Below are positions 43,930 to 52,484 of a DNA stretch of 64,000 nt, piece by piece (within the stretch, counting starts at the first letter, position 1; each line of letters opens with the position of its first letter). This stretch comes from Streptomyces antibioticus (GTDB lineage: Bacteria > Actinomycetota > Actinomycetes > Streptomycetales > Streptomycetaceae). The notes below the pieces were generated by a model that worked only from the letters and a program-made list of their open reading frames with translations, had not been told where the DNA came from and ran no database searches. Both the position numbers and the translations under genes were made by a program. Location of the stretch: positions 263,434-327,433 of the forward strand of contig NZ_KQ948431.1 in NCBI RefSeq assembly GCF_001514065.1, given 5' to 3'.

Positions 43930-45221
43930 CGCGGACGCAGGTCCACGATCCGCCGGATCTTGCCCACCGACCGCTCCAGCGACTCGGGTTCGACGATCTC
44001 GACGGCGACGGAAACGCCGATGCCGTCCTTCACGGCCGCGGCGATGGACCGTGCGGCGGCCTCCCGGTCCTCCGGCGTGGCATCGGCCCGGGCCTCCGCC
44101 CGTACCGTCAGCGCGTCGAGTCGCCCCTCCCGGCTCAGCCGCAGCTGGAAGTGCGGCGCGACACCCGGCGTGCGCAGCACGATCTCCTCGATCTGCGTGG
44201 GGAAGAGATTGACGCCTCGCAGGATCACCATGTCGTCACTGCGCCCGGTGACCTTCTCCATGCGGCGGAAGACACGGGCGGTGCCCGGCAGCAGGCGTGT
44301 CAGGTCCCGGGTCCGGTACCGGATGACGGGCATCGCCTCTTTCGTGAGCGAGGTGAAGACCAGTTCGCCCTGCTCCCCGTCCGGCAGCACCTCGCCGGTG
44401 ATCGGGTCGACGACCTCGGGGTAGAAGTGGTCCTCCCACACATGCAGTCCGTCCTTGGTCTCGACGCACTCCTGCGCGACGCCTGGGCCCATCACCTCCG
44501 ACAGCCCGTAGATGTCGACCGCGTCGATGGCGAACCGCTCCTCGATCTCCCGGCGCATCTGCTCCGTCCACGGCTCGGCGCCGAAGACACCGACCTCCAG
44601 GGAGGTGCCGCGCGGGTCCACGCCCTGCCGCTCGAACTCGTCGAGGATCGTCAGCATGTACGACGGCGTCACCATGATGACGCGGGGCTTGAGGTCCTGG
44701 ATCAGCTGGACCTGACGGGCGGTCATGCCGCCGGACGCGGGGACGACCGTACAGCCGAGCCGTTCGGCACCGTAGTGCGCGCCGAGACCGCCGGTGAACA
44801 GCCCGTATCCGTAGGCCACATGGACCGTGTCGCCGGGGCGCGCGCCGGCCGCGCGCAGGGAGCGGGCCACCATGTCGGACCAGAGCGAGAGATCGCCGTC
44901 GGTGTAGCCGACGACGGTCGGGCGGCCGGTGGTGCCGCTGGAGGCGTGGATGCGCCGGATGCGGTCCCGGGGCACGGCGAACATCCCGTACGGGTAGTTC
45001 TCGCGCAGGTCGGCCTTGGTGGTGAAGGGGAAGCGGGCGAGGTCGGCGAGGGAGCGACAGTCGTCCGGGTGGATGCCTGCCTTGTCGAAGGACTCCCGGT
45101 AGAACGGCACACGGTCGTACGCGTGCCGCAGCGACGCCCGCAGCCGCTCCAACTGAACCGCCCGCAACGCCGGCCCGTCCAGCCGTTCCCCCGCGTCCAG
45201 CAACTCCGCCGCATCCGCCAT
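43926..45221 (-). CDS. paaK: Phenylacetate-CoA ligase
   Basis: A 431-residue PaaK-type ligase that makes phenylacetyl-CoA with ATP. Motifs: IHASSGTTGRPTVVGYT (P-loop), GVFGAEPWTEQMR, DIYGLSEVMGPGVAQEC, ARVFRRMEKVTGRSDDMVILRGVN and the terminal SVGKIRRIVDLR. The length is exactly that of the family. ATG 45221 with upstream GAGG is preferred to an earlier GTG at 45245. No paaABCDE or ring-cleavage genes are adjacent, so it may serve another aryl acid. A perfect-armed inverted repeat lies 36 bp upstream. Confidence 0.93.
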   Translation of the reverse strand: MADAAELLDAGERLDGPALRAVQLERLRASLRHAYDRVPFYRESFDKAGIHPDDCRSLADLARFPFTTKADLRENYPYGMFAVPRDRIRRIHASSGTTGRPTVVGYTDGDLSLWSDMVARSLRAAGARPGDTVHVAYGYGLFTGGLGAHYGAERLGCTVVPASGGMTARQVQLIQDLKPRVIMVTPSYMLTILDEFERQGVDPRGTSLEVGVFGAEPWTEQMRREIEERFAIDAVDIYGLSEVMGPGVAQECVETKDGLHVWEDHFYPEVVDPITGEVLPDGEQGELVFTSLTKEAMPVIRYRTRDLTRLLPGTARVFRRMEKVTGRSDDMVILRGVNLFPTQIEEIVLRTPGVAPHFQLRLSREGRLDALTVRAEARADATPEDREAAARSIAAAVKDGIGVSVAVEIVEPESLERSVGKIRRIVDLRPR

Positions 45222-45256
45222 CGGAACGTCCACCTCACCAACCACAGCAATCCGGG

Positions 45257-45274
45257 CGACCGATCATTCGGTCG
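45257..45274 (-). promoter_or_regulatory. Operator CGACCGA-tcat-TCGGTCG upstream of paaK
   Basis: Perfect 7-bp arms with a 4-nt centre. The ACCG-N6-CGGT core agrees with the PaaR (TetR family) site reported in corynebacteria for phenylacetate genes. No paaR gene is in the window. Confidence 0.6.
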
Positions 45275-45404
45275 AGGTCTCGGGATCAGTAATTCAGGCC
45301 ACTGGGGATCAAGCAAGAGGTGGGCCGACACTTTTCCGGAAGCGCCGGGGCGGCCGGACGGAATTCCGTTGCGGCGGGCGCAGTCAGTCGTGAGGATCGG
45401 CGGC

Positions 45405-46271
45405 ATGCCGACCTTCACCGCGCCCGACGGAACCGAGCTCGTCTACCACCTCAAGGGCGAGGGCGCCCCGCTCGTCGTCCTGCCCGGAGGGCCCATGCAG
45501 GCCTCTCGCTACCTCGGGGACCTGGGTGGCCTGGCCGCGCACCGGCAGCTCGTGCTGCTCGATCTGCGGGGGACCGGTGACTCCGCCGTCCCGGCGGACC
45601 CGGCGACATACCGGTGCGACCGGCTCGTGGACGACGTGGAGGCGCTGCGGGTTCATCTGGGGCTGGAGCGCATGGACGTCCTCGCGCACTCGGCCGGTGG
45701 CAGCCTCGCCATGCTGTACGCCGCCCGGCACCCGGAGCGGGTGCGGCGGCTGGTGCTGGTCGCCGCCAATCCGTGGGCGCTCGGGACGCCGGCCCCGCCC
45801 GAGGACCGGCTGGCCGCGGCGCTCCTGCGGAAGGACGAACCGTGGTTCGCCGAGGCGTTCCCGGCCTTCGAGGCCTGGCTGAGCGGGGCACCCGACTACG
45901 ATCCGGCCATCGCACCCTTCTTCTACGGCCGCTGGGACCAGGCCGCCGAGGAGCACCACGCCCGCGGCGACGAGGAGTTCAACGACGAGGCCGCGGTCGT
46001 GTACGGCTCCGAGGGTGCCTACGATCCGTCCCTTACGCACGCCGCGCTCTCCCGGCTGCCCGCTCCCGTCCTGGTCCTCGCCGGTGAGCTGGACGGAGCC
46101 CCCAGGCCCGAGCTTGCCCGCCGTACCGCCGACGTCTTCCCGCACGCCGAGCTTGCCGTCCAGCCCGGCGCCGCGCACTACCCGTGGCTCGACGATCCCG
46201 AGTGGTTCGTACGACGGGTCGCCGCATTCCTCGACGAGAGCGGAACGCCCGCTCTGCCCACGGCAGAGTAG
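45405..46271 (+). CDS. Alpha/beta hydrolase, proline-iminopeptidase-like
   Basis: A 288-residue hydrolase. LVVLPGGPMQ (oxyanion loop), LLDLRGTGDSAVP and the nucleophile elbow LAHSAGGSLA (about residue 98) match the peptidase S33 group; the His is in GAAHYPWLDDP. It is cytoplasmic, with no signal peptide. A GAGGATCGG site precedes ATG 45405, and an in-frame GTG 15 bp upstream is possible. It shares the same strand as the next hydrolase, 38 bp apart. The substrate is unknown. Confidence 0.87.
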   Translation: MPTFTAPDGTELVYHLKGEGAPLVVLPGGPMQASRYLGDLGGLAAHRQLVLLDLRGTGDSAVPADPATYRCDRLVDDVEALRVHLGLERMDVLAHSAGGSLAMLYAARHPERVRRLVLVAANPWALGTPAPPEDRLAAALLRKDEPWFAEAFPAFEAWLSGAPDYDPAIAPFFYGRWDQAAEEHHARGDEEFNDEAAVVYGSEGAYDPSLTHAALSRLPAPVLVLAGELDGAPRPELARRTADVFPHAELAVQPGAAHYPWLDDPEWFVRRVAAFLDESGTPALPTAE

Positions 46272-46309
46272 GGGCCGGCGCCGCCGCGTCCCCGGATACG
46301 TTGCCCCGC

Positions 46310-47026
46310 ATGAACACCCTCAAGGCCAACGGCATCACCCTCGCCTACCGCGCCTGGGGCCCCGAGGACGCGCCCCCCGTCCTCCTGCTGCACTGCCGTG
46401 GTGCCGACGGCGCGGACTGGGCCCAGGTCGCGGAACGCCTCGCCGCGGGACCGCGTCGGGTGTACGCCCCCGATCTGCGCGGTCACGGGCGCAGTGACTG
46501 GCCGGGCGGCTATGCGTGCGAGGCGATGCGTGACGATGTCCATGGCTTCCTCGACGTGCTCGGCATCCGGCGCACCGACCTCGTCGGGCACTCCCTCGGC
46601 GGCACCGTCGCCTACCTCCTCGCCCAGCACGCCCCAGGTCTCGTACGACGCCTCGTCCTGGAGGACGTACCCGCGCCCTTCCCCCTCGACCCGCCCCGCC
46701 CGCCCGCCGAACGGCCCGACGGAGACCTGCCGTTCGACTGGGACATGGTGCGGGACACCGACCGGCAGCGGAACGCCCCCGATCCTGTGTGGTGGGACCA
46801 CATGGGGCGGATCACCACGCCCACACTGGTGATCGGTGGCGGGGCCACGAGCCTGATTCCACAGGATCAGGTCGCCGCGGTCGCCGCCGCGATCCCCGAC
46901 GCGCGGCTCGTCACCGTCGACGGGGGCGGGCATCTCGTGCACGAGACGTGTCCCGAGGAGTTCCTCGCCGCCGTGGAACCCTTCCTGACGAGCGGCCGGC
47001 GCACTACTTCGCGTACGCCGTCATGA
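46310..47026 (+). CDS. Alpha/beta hydrolase
   Basis: A 238-residue hydrolase with a small lid. Oxyanion region LLLHCRGADG, the strand VYAPDLRGHGRSDWP, nucleophile LVGHSLGGTVAY (about residue 95), acid near SLIPQDQ, and His in DGGGHLVHE. It differs from the preceding hydrolase and is not a duplicate. No ribosome site stands out. Its last 23 bp overlap the convergent sulfatase-like gene. Confidence 0.87.
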   Translation: MNTLKANGITLAYRAWGPEDAPPVLLLHCRGADGADWAQVAERLAAGPRRVYAPDLRGHGRSDWPGGYACEAMRDDVHGFLDVLGIRRTDLVGHSLGGTVAYLLAQHAPGLVRRLVLEDVPAPFPLDPPRPPAERPDGDLPFDWDMVRDTDRQRNAPDPVWWDHMGRITTPTLVIGGGATSLIPQDQVAAVAAAIPDARLVTVDGGGHLVHETCPEEFLAAVEPFLTSGRRTTSRTPS

Positions 47027-48776
47027 ACCGGTCCCGGAACTTGTCCATGGGCCACACCGGCGCGTTCCCGGCCGGCTTGAGGCCCTCCGTCCAGCCCCAG
47101 GCGGAGATCCGGTCCAGCACCTTCGGGTCGCGGGCCACGATCGTGATCGGCACGTCCTTGTTGGTGTCACCGCCGGTGACGGTCGGGACGGGCTGGTGGT
47201 CGCCGAGGAAGACGAGGACCGTGTTGTCGTCGCCGTAGCGCTCGACCCACTCGGTGAGGCTCTGGAGCGAGTACTCGATGGCCTTGCGGTACTCGGTGCG
47301 CACCCGCGTCGCGCTCTTCCAGACCTCCTTGGGGTCCGTCCCCTCCTTCTTGATCTGCTCGAAGACCGAGCCGTCGCCGAGCTGGTCCCAGTCGATCATG
47401 TGGGCGATCGGCGACCAGGGGTTGTGGCTGGAGGCCAGGATGATCTCCGCCATGATCGGGTCGCGGTTCTCCTTGCCGTGCTCAAGGCGCTCGAAGGATT
47501 CGAGGCTGAACTGGTCAGGCACCGGCGTCCAGCTGAAGTAGGGGCCGTTGTAGCCGAGGTGGGTGGAGTCGTAGATGTGGTCGAGGCCGAAGTACTTGCC
47601 CTCGGGCCACGCCTTGCGCACCCCCGGCACGATCCCGACCGTGCGCCAGGCGCCGGTCTTCTGGAAGTAGCTGGTGAGGGTCGCGCGGTCGCCGGTGGTG
47701 AGGCTGCGGTAGCGCTGCTGGTTCTTGACCCACAGGCCGGACAGGAACGTGGAGTGCGCCAGCCAGCTGCCCGCGCCGGTCACGGGGGAGCTGAGCCAGC
47801 CGCTGCGGGACTGGAAACCCGCCGCCTTGAGCCGGTTGTTGCCGTCCTGGAGGGCCGCGTCGATCTGCGGGGCCATCGCCGGGTCGTCGATGGCGACGCG
47901 CCCGTAGCTCTCGATGAACGTGAACAGGACGTCCTTGCCGCGCAGTCCGGTCAGCAACTGGTCGGGCGGGGTGTTCGCGAAGGCGTCGACCTTGGCCTGC
48001 TTCTCGAAGACCTTGGCGTCGACGAGACCGTCGTGCACCTGCTGGACCCGGTTGGCGACGAACTGGATGTTGCCCTTGGTGGCGAAGGTGAGCCCGCTGA
48101 ACTGCACGCCCATGGTGAAGCAGATGATCCAGACGGTGCCCAGGACGAGCGTCGTACGGGCGGCCACCGCGCGGTGCCGGGCCATGAGGTTCGAGAGCCG
48201 CACCACGGAGAGCGTGCACAGCGCGAGCACGGACACGAACAGCACGATCACCGCGGTGATCGCGAGCAGCTCGCCCGAGCGGCCGTACGACTCCCGGACG
48301 AAGTCCGCCGCGTCGTCCAGCAGGATCCAGTCGAAGACCAGGTCGAAGGGCCGGGCCAGGGTCTGCCGGAAGCCCATGTCGAGGAACTTGACGACCGTGA
48401 ACAGGCCCAGGAACACGCCCGAGGTGACGGCCGTGATCCGGCGCGCTCTCGTGGGCAGTGCCAGGAGCAGCCCCGCCAGGAGGATCGCCTCGACAGGCAG
48501 GCGCAGGAAGGACTCGAACCTGATCCAGTCGAGGCGGTTGGGCACCAGCAGCGCGCCGAGCACCAGGACGGCGGCCAGCACGGTCGTACCGATGGCCACG
48601 CCGCGCGCGGTACGGGGGTAGCGGTGACGCCAGCCGAACCATCCGGGTTTCCCGGTGGGCGCCACCTCCTCCGGCCCTTGTGTCGCTTCCGCCTCAGCCG
48701 GTTCCTCGCTCCCGGTGGCGTCCGACATCTCGGTGCTGTCCGACGACTGACGAGAGCGAGGTGTGAAGAGCGACAC
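47004..48776 (-). CDS. Membrane sulfatase-fold / LTA-synthase-like protein
   Basis: 590 residues. The N-terminus is soluble and acidic, four to five transmembrane helices follow (about 75-270), and the external C-terminal domain has the alkaline-phosphatase/sulfatase fold: FTFIESYGRVA with the Thr/Ser-type nucleophile region, SSPVTGAGSWLAHSTFLSG, FLGDHQPVP and SSHNPWSP. The family includes phosphoglycerol transferases of lipoteichoic acid and related polymers. GTG 48776 is preceded by GGAAGGA. Actinomycete members probably modify wall or lipid glycopolymers; the substrate is not known. Confidence 0.85.
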   Translation of the reverse strand: MSLFTPRSRQSSDSTEMSDATGSEEPAEAEATQGPEEVAPTGKPGWFGWRHRYPRTARGVAIGTTVLAAVLVLGALLVPNRLDWIRFESFLRLPVEAILLAGLLLALPTRARRITAVTSGVFLGLFTVVKFLDMGFRQTLARPFDLVFDWILLDDAADFVRESYGRSGELLAITAVIVLFVSVLALCTLSVVRLSNLMARHRAVAARTTLVLGTVWIICFTMGVQFSGLTFATKGNIQFVANRVQQVHDGLVDAKVFEKQAKVDAFANTPPDQLLTGLRGKDVLFTFIESYGRVAIDDPAMAPQIDAALQDGNNRLKAAGFQSRSGWLSSPVTGAGSWLAHSTFLSGLWVKNQQRYRSLTTGDRATLTSYFQKTGAWRTVGIVPGVRKAWPEGKYFGLDHIYDSTHLGYNGPYFSWTPVPDQFSLESFERLEHGKENRDPIMAEIILASSHNPWSPIAHMIDWDQLGDGSVFEQIKKEGTDPKEVWKSATRVRTEYRKAIEYSLQSLTEWVERYGDDNTVLVFLGDHQPVPTVTGGDTNKDVPITIVARDPKVLDRISAWGWTEGLKPAGNAPVWPMDKFRDRFMTAYAK

Positions 48777-48891
48777 CCGGCGGTCCTTCCGTACGGTCTT
48801 GCGATGGCATGACGAACAAAGCCCTGGGAGCGAGCCTGCCACCACCTGTACGTCCGTGGGTCACCGACGGTTCAATCGTGACGACCGGAAT

Positions 48892-50547
48892 TCATCCGTC
48901 CGCCCCCGTCGCCACCTCTCCGGCCGTCACCTCTCCGGCCGTCACCTCCCGTGCCGCCACCTCCCGAGCCCACCGGTAGTCCGCCTTGCCGCTCGGGGAG
49001 CGCCGTATCGACTCCGCGATCACCAGCTGCCGGGGGATCTTGTACCCGGCGAGGTGGGACCGGCAGTGCGTCTGGATGTCGTCGAGCGACGGCCGCGACG
49101 CGCCGTCCCGCAGCTGTACGACCGCTGCCACGTGGTGGCCCCACTTCACGTCCGGCACCCCGGCCACCAGGGCGTCGTACACGTCCGGATGGGACTTGAG
49201 CGCCTGCTCGACCTCCTCGGGGTACACCTTCTCGCCGCCGGTGTTGATGCACTGCGACCCGCGTCCCAGGACGACGACGACCCCGTCCTCGTCGACGGTG
49301 GCCATGTCGCCGAGCAGCACCCAGCGCTCGCCGTCCTTCTCGAAGAAGGTCTCGGCTGTCTTCCGCGGGTCGTTGTAGTAGCCGAGGGGGACGTGGCCGC
49401 ACTGTGCGACCCGGCCCACCTCGCCCGGCGTGATCGGCTCATAGGTGACCGGATCAACCACCTGGGTACGGGAGTTGACCCGGACCCGGAAGCCCCGCTC
49501 GGGGCCGGAGTCGTCCGTCGCGGTGCCGTTGAAGCCGGACTCCGAGGAGCCGAAGTTGTTCAGCAGCATCACGTTCGGGACGAGGGCCTGGAACTGCCGG
49601 CGCACGGTGTCCGACATGATCGCCCCCGACGACGACACGTTGAACATCGACGACATGTCCGTGCCCTTCATGGGCCCTTGGAGCGCGTCGATCAACGGGC
49701 GCAGCATCGCGTCGCCGACCAGGGACATGCTGGTGACGCGCTCCTTCTCGACGGTCCGCAGCACCTCCTCGGGCACGAACTTGCGGTGGATCACGATGCG
49801 TTGGCCGAAGTTGAAGCCGATGAAGGCGGTGAGCGTGGAGGTGCCGTGCATCAGCGGGGGAGTGGGGAAGAAGGTGATTCCCGAGCCGCCCGCGGCGACC
49901 CGCTCGGCGAGTTCCTCGGGCTTCTTCACCGGCTCACCGGTAGGCGCGCCGCCGCCCATCCCCGAGAAGAACAGGTCCTCCTGACGCCACATCACCCCCT
50001 TGGGCATCCCGGTGGTGCCGCCGGTGTAGATGATGAACTGGTCGTCGCCCGAGCGTCGCGGGAACCCGCGCTCGGGCGACCCGGCGGCCTCGGCGTCCGC
50101 GAACGCCACGGCGTCCGGGCCGGACTCCCCGTCCCCGACCCGCACCAGGTGCCGCAGCTTCTCCGTCAGCGGCAGCGCCGCCGCCACCCGCTCGCCGAAC
50201 TCCGCGTCGAAGAACAGCCCCACCAGGTCGGCGTCCCGGTACAGGTACACCAACTCATCCTCGACATAGCGGTAGTTGACGTTCACCGGCACGATCCGTG
50301 CCTTGAGGCAGCCGATCGCGGCCTGGAGGTACTCGATGCCGTTGTAGAGGTGCAGCCCGACGTGCTCACCGGGCCGGATGCCGTGGTCGATCAGATGGTG
50401 GGCGATGCGATTGGCGGCCGCGTCCAGCTCCGCGTACGTCAGCCGGCGCTCCGCTCCGGTGCCGGGGATGTCGAGGTACACCAGCGCCTCACGGTCCGGA
50501 ACCACGTCCACGACCGACTCGAACAGGTCGGCAAGGTTGTACTCCAC
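48892..50547 (-). CDS. Acyl-CoA synthetase, FadD19/FadD17-like
   Basis: A 551-residue ligase. P-loop IIYTGGTTGMPKGVMW, NNFGSSESGFNGT, LLGDMATVDEDGVVVVLGRGSQCINTGGEKVYPEEVE and the Lys in SPSGKADYRWA match the sterol side-chain FadD19 type (the GRGSxCINTGGEKVYPEEVE form is diagnostic). The GTG at 50547 follows AGGAGG by 4 nt. The extreme C-terminus has short repeats EVTAG encoded by 15-bp units. It is divergent from the echA19-like gene, as in mycobacteria. A role in CoA activation of a sterol side-chain or similar acid is inferred. Confidence 0.88.
   Translation of the reverse strand: MEYNLADLFESVVDVVPDREALVYLDIPGTGAERRLTYAELDAAANRIAHHLIDHGIRPGEHVGLHLYNGIEYLQAAIGCLKARIVPVNVNYRYVEDELVYLYRDADLVGLFFDAEFGERVAAALPLTEKLRHLVRVGDGESGPDAVAFADAEAAGSPERGFPRRSGDDQFIIYTGGTTGMPKGVMWRQEDLFFSGMGGGAPTGEPVKKPEELAERVAAGGSGITFFPTPPLMHGTSTLTAFIGFNFGQRIVIHRKFVPEEVLRTVEKERVTSMSLVGDAMLRPLIDALQGPMKGTDMSSMFNVSSSGAIMSDTVRRQFQALVPNVMLLNNFGSSESGFNGTATDDSGPERGFRVRVNSRTQVVDPVTYEPITPGEVGRVAQCGHVPLGYYNDPRKTAETFFEKDGERWVLLGDMATVDEDGVVVVLGRGSQCINTGGEKVYPEEVEQALKSHPDVYDALVAGVPDVKWGHHVAAVVQLRDGASRPSLDDIQTHCRSHLAGYKIPRQLVIAESIRRSPSGKADYRWAREVAAREVTAGEVTAGEVATGADG
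48913..48972. repeat. Four 15-bp tandem units in the 3' end of the fadD19-like gene
   Basis: Units CACCTCTCCGGCCGT (48913, 48928) and diverged copies (48943, 48958) encode the repeated EVTAG/EVAAR tail of the protein. Confidence 0.75.
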
Positions 50548-50631
50548 AGCTCCTCCTGACCTCGCCTCTGACCGGCTGCCGGTCATCAGAGCAAAGGGCG
50601 GCGCAAGTGGGAAGGGCCCGCGCACAACAAA

Positions 50632-50648
50632 TCTGACTGTCTGTCAGA
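50632..50648. promoter_or_regulatory. Operator TCTGAC-N5-GTCAGA in the fadD19/echA19 divergent region
   Basis: A 17-bp inverted repeat with perfect 6-bp arms. It lies 85 nt from the fadD19-like start and 81 nt from the echA19-like start, the only symmetric site in this 182-bp gap. Confidence 0.65.
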
Positions 50649-50729
50649 AAACTCTTGAAGAGGTCGGTCCGGTCCTGCAACCTGTTCTCGTTCTGCCAGT
50701 GGGAGAGCTTCTTCGAGGGGAGACGGTCA

Positions 50730-51530
50730 ATGGGTGGGACGGAACACCTCACCGTGCGGCGCGAGGGCGCCACACTGGTGCTCACGCTCAACCGGCCGGA
50801 GGCCAAGAACGCGCTCTCGCTGGCGATGCTCGTCGGCCTGTACGACGGCTGGCTGGAAGCCGACGCGGACGACACGGTCCGCTCGATCGTGTTCACCGGC
50901 GCGGGCGGCTCCTTCTGCGCCGGCATGGACCTCAAGGCCCTGGCAGGCAAGGGCATGGAGGGCGAGCAGTACCGCGACCGCCTCAAGGCCGACCCCGACC
51001 TGCACTGGAAGGCGATGCTCCGCCATCACCGGCCGCGCAAACCGATCATCGCCGCCGTCGAGGGGTACTGCGTCGCGGGCGGCACCGAGATGCTCCAGGG
51101 CACGGACATCCGCGTCGCAGGGGAGTCGGCGACCTTCGGCCTGTTCGAGGTCAAACGCGGCCTGTTCCCGATCGGCGGCTCCACCGTCCGCCTCCAGCGC
51201 CAGATCCCGCGCACCCACGCCCTGGAGATGCTCCTCACCGGCCGCCCGTACAGCGCCCGCGAGGCGGCGGACATCGGACTGATCGGCCATGTGGTCCCCG
51301 ACGGCACGGCTCTCACCAAGGCCCTGGAGATCGCCGAACAGGTCAACGCCTGCGCCCCGTTGGCGGTGGAGGCCGTCAAGGCGTCCGTCTACGAGACCGC
51401 CGAACTGACCGAGACGGACGGCCTCGCCGCCGAACTCAAGCGCGGCTGGCCGGTGTTCGACACCGCCGATGCCAAGGAAGGCGCCCGCGCGTTCGCGGAG
51501 AAGCGCCCGCCCGTCTACAAGCGCCACTGA
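50730..51530 (+). CDS. Enoyl-CoA hydratase/crotonase family protein, EchA19-like
   Basis: 266 residues. The crotonase fold is shown by LTLNRPEAKNALSLAML, the oxyanion-hole FTGAGGSFCAGMDLKAL and AVEGYCVAGGTEML, GLFEVKRGLFPIGG and the terminal AFAEKRPPVYK. GAGGGGAG 7 nt upstream sets ATG 50730. In mycobacteria EchA19 hydrates the enoyl-CoA of a degraded sterol side chain; the same gene neighbourhood here supports that role by analogy. First gene of a four-gene operon. Confidence 0.9.
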   Translation: MGGTEHLTVRREGATLVLTLNRPEAKNALSLAMLVGLYDGWLEADADDTVRSIVFTGAGGSFCAGMDLKALAGKGMEGEQYRDRLKADPDLHWKAMLRHHRPRKPIIAAVEGYCVAGGTEMLQGTDIRVAGESATFGLFEVKRGLFPIGGSTVRLQRQIPRTHALEMLLTGRPYSAREAADIGLIGHVVPDGTALTKALEIAEQVNACAPLAVEAVKASVYETAELTETDGLAAELKRGWPVFDTADAKEGARAFAEKRPPVYKRH

Positions 51531-51542
51531 AGGAGGCCGGCG

Positions 51543-52484
51543 ATGCCGGAAGTCCTGAAAGCCCCGCTGGTCGTCGAGTTCCCCTTCACCCGCTCCCTCG
51601 GCCCGGTCCAGAGCGCCTTCCTGACCGGCCTGCGCGACCGCGTCGTCCTCGGCGTACGCACCGGCGACGGCCGCACCCTCGTACCGCCCGTCGAATACGA
51701 CCCCGTCACCGCCGAGGAGATCCGCGACCTCGTCGAGGTCGCCCCTACCGGCACGGTCACCACCTGGGCCTGGAACCACGAGCCCCGCCGCGGCCAGCCG
51801 TTGGAGACTCCCTTCGCCTGGGTCCTCGTGCGCCTCGACGGCGCCGACACCGCCCTGCTCCACGCCCTGGACGCCCCGGGCCCCGAGGCCGTCCACACCG
51901 ACATGCGGGTGCGCGTCCGCTGGGCCGACGACCGTGTCGGGGCGATCACCGACATCGCCTGCTTCGAGCCGTACGACGGAGACGCGGCCCAACCGACCGG
52001 CCACAGCGGCGAGTTCGCGGATCCGGTCACGGGCATCGTCGCCGCCGCCCGCCTCGACTACACCTACTCACCCGGCCGCGCCCAGACCGCCTACATCAAC
52101 GCCCTCGCCGACCGCCGGGCCGTGGGCGAACGCTGCCCGGCCTGCCGCAAGGTGTACGTCCCCCCGCGGGGCGCGTGCCCCACCTGCGGCGTCGCCACCT
52201 CGGAACAGGTCGAGGTCGGCCCGGCGGGCACGGTCACCACCTTCTGCATCGTCAACATCAAGGCGAAGAACCTCGACATCGAAGTCCCCTACGTCTACGC
52301 CCACATCGCCCTCGACGGCGCCGACCTGGCCCTGCACGGACGCATCGGCGGCATCCCGTACGACCAGGTGCGGATGGGGCTCAGGGTCGAACCGGTGTGG
52401 ACCGAAGGGGGCCGCTACCCCGACCACTACCGGCCGACCGGCGAACCCGACGCGGACTACGAGACCTACAAGGAGCTCCTGTGA
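51543..52484 (+). CDS. Double OB-fold (DUF35) protein, Rv3521-like
   Basis: 313 residues with two DUF35 OB-fold units. The second (about 185-300) has the zinc-ribbon CPACRKVYVPPRGACPTC followed by GTVTTFCIVN. The first (about 20-150) keeps the strands (GTVTTWAWNHEP) but has lost the zinc ribbon. DUF35 proteins form complexes with Ltp thiolase/aldolases in sterol side-chain cleavage. AAGGAGG precedes ATG 51543. Overlaps the next gene by GTGA. Confidence 0.88.
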   Translation: MPEVLKAPLVVEFPFTRSLGPVQSAFLTGLRDRVVLGVRTGDGRTLVPPVEYDPVTAEEIRDLVEVAPTGTVTTWAWNHEPRRGQPLETPFAWVLVRLDGADTALLHALDAPGPEAVHTDMRVRVRWADDRVGAITDIACFEPYDGDAAQPTGHSGEFADPVTGIVAAARLDYTYSPGRAQTAYINALADRRAVGERCPACRKVYVPPRGACPTCGVATSEQVEVGPAGTVTTFCIVNIKAKNLDIEVPYVYAHIALDGADLALHGRIGGIPYDQVRMGLRVEPVWTEGGRYPDHYRPTGEPDADYETYKELL

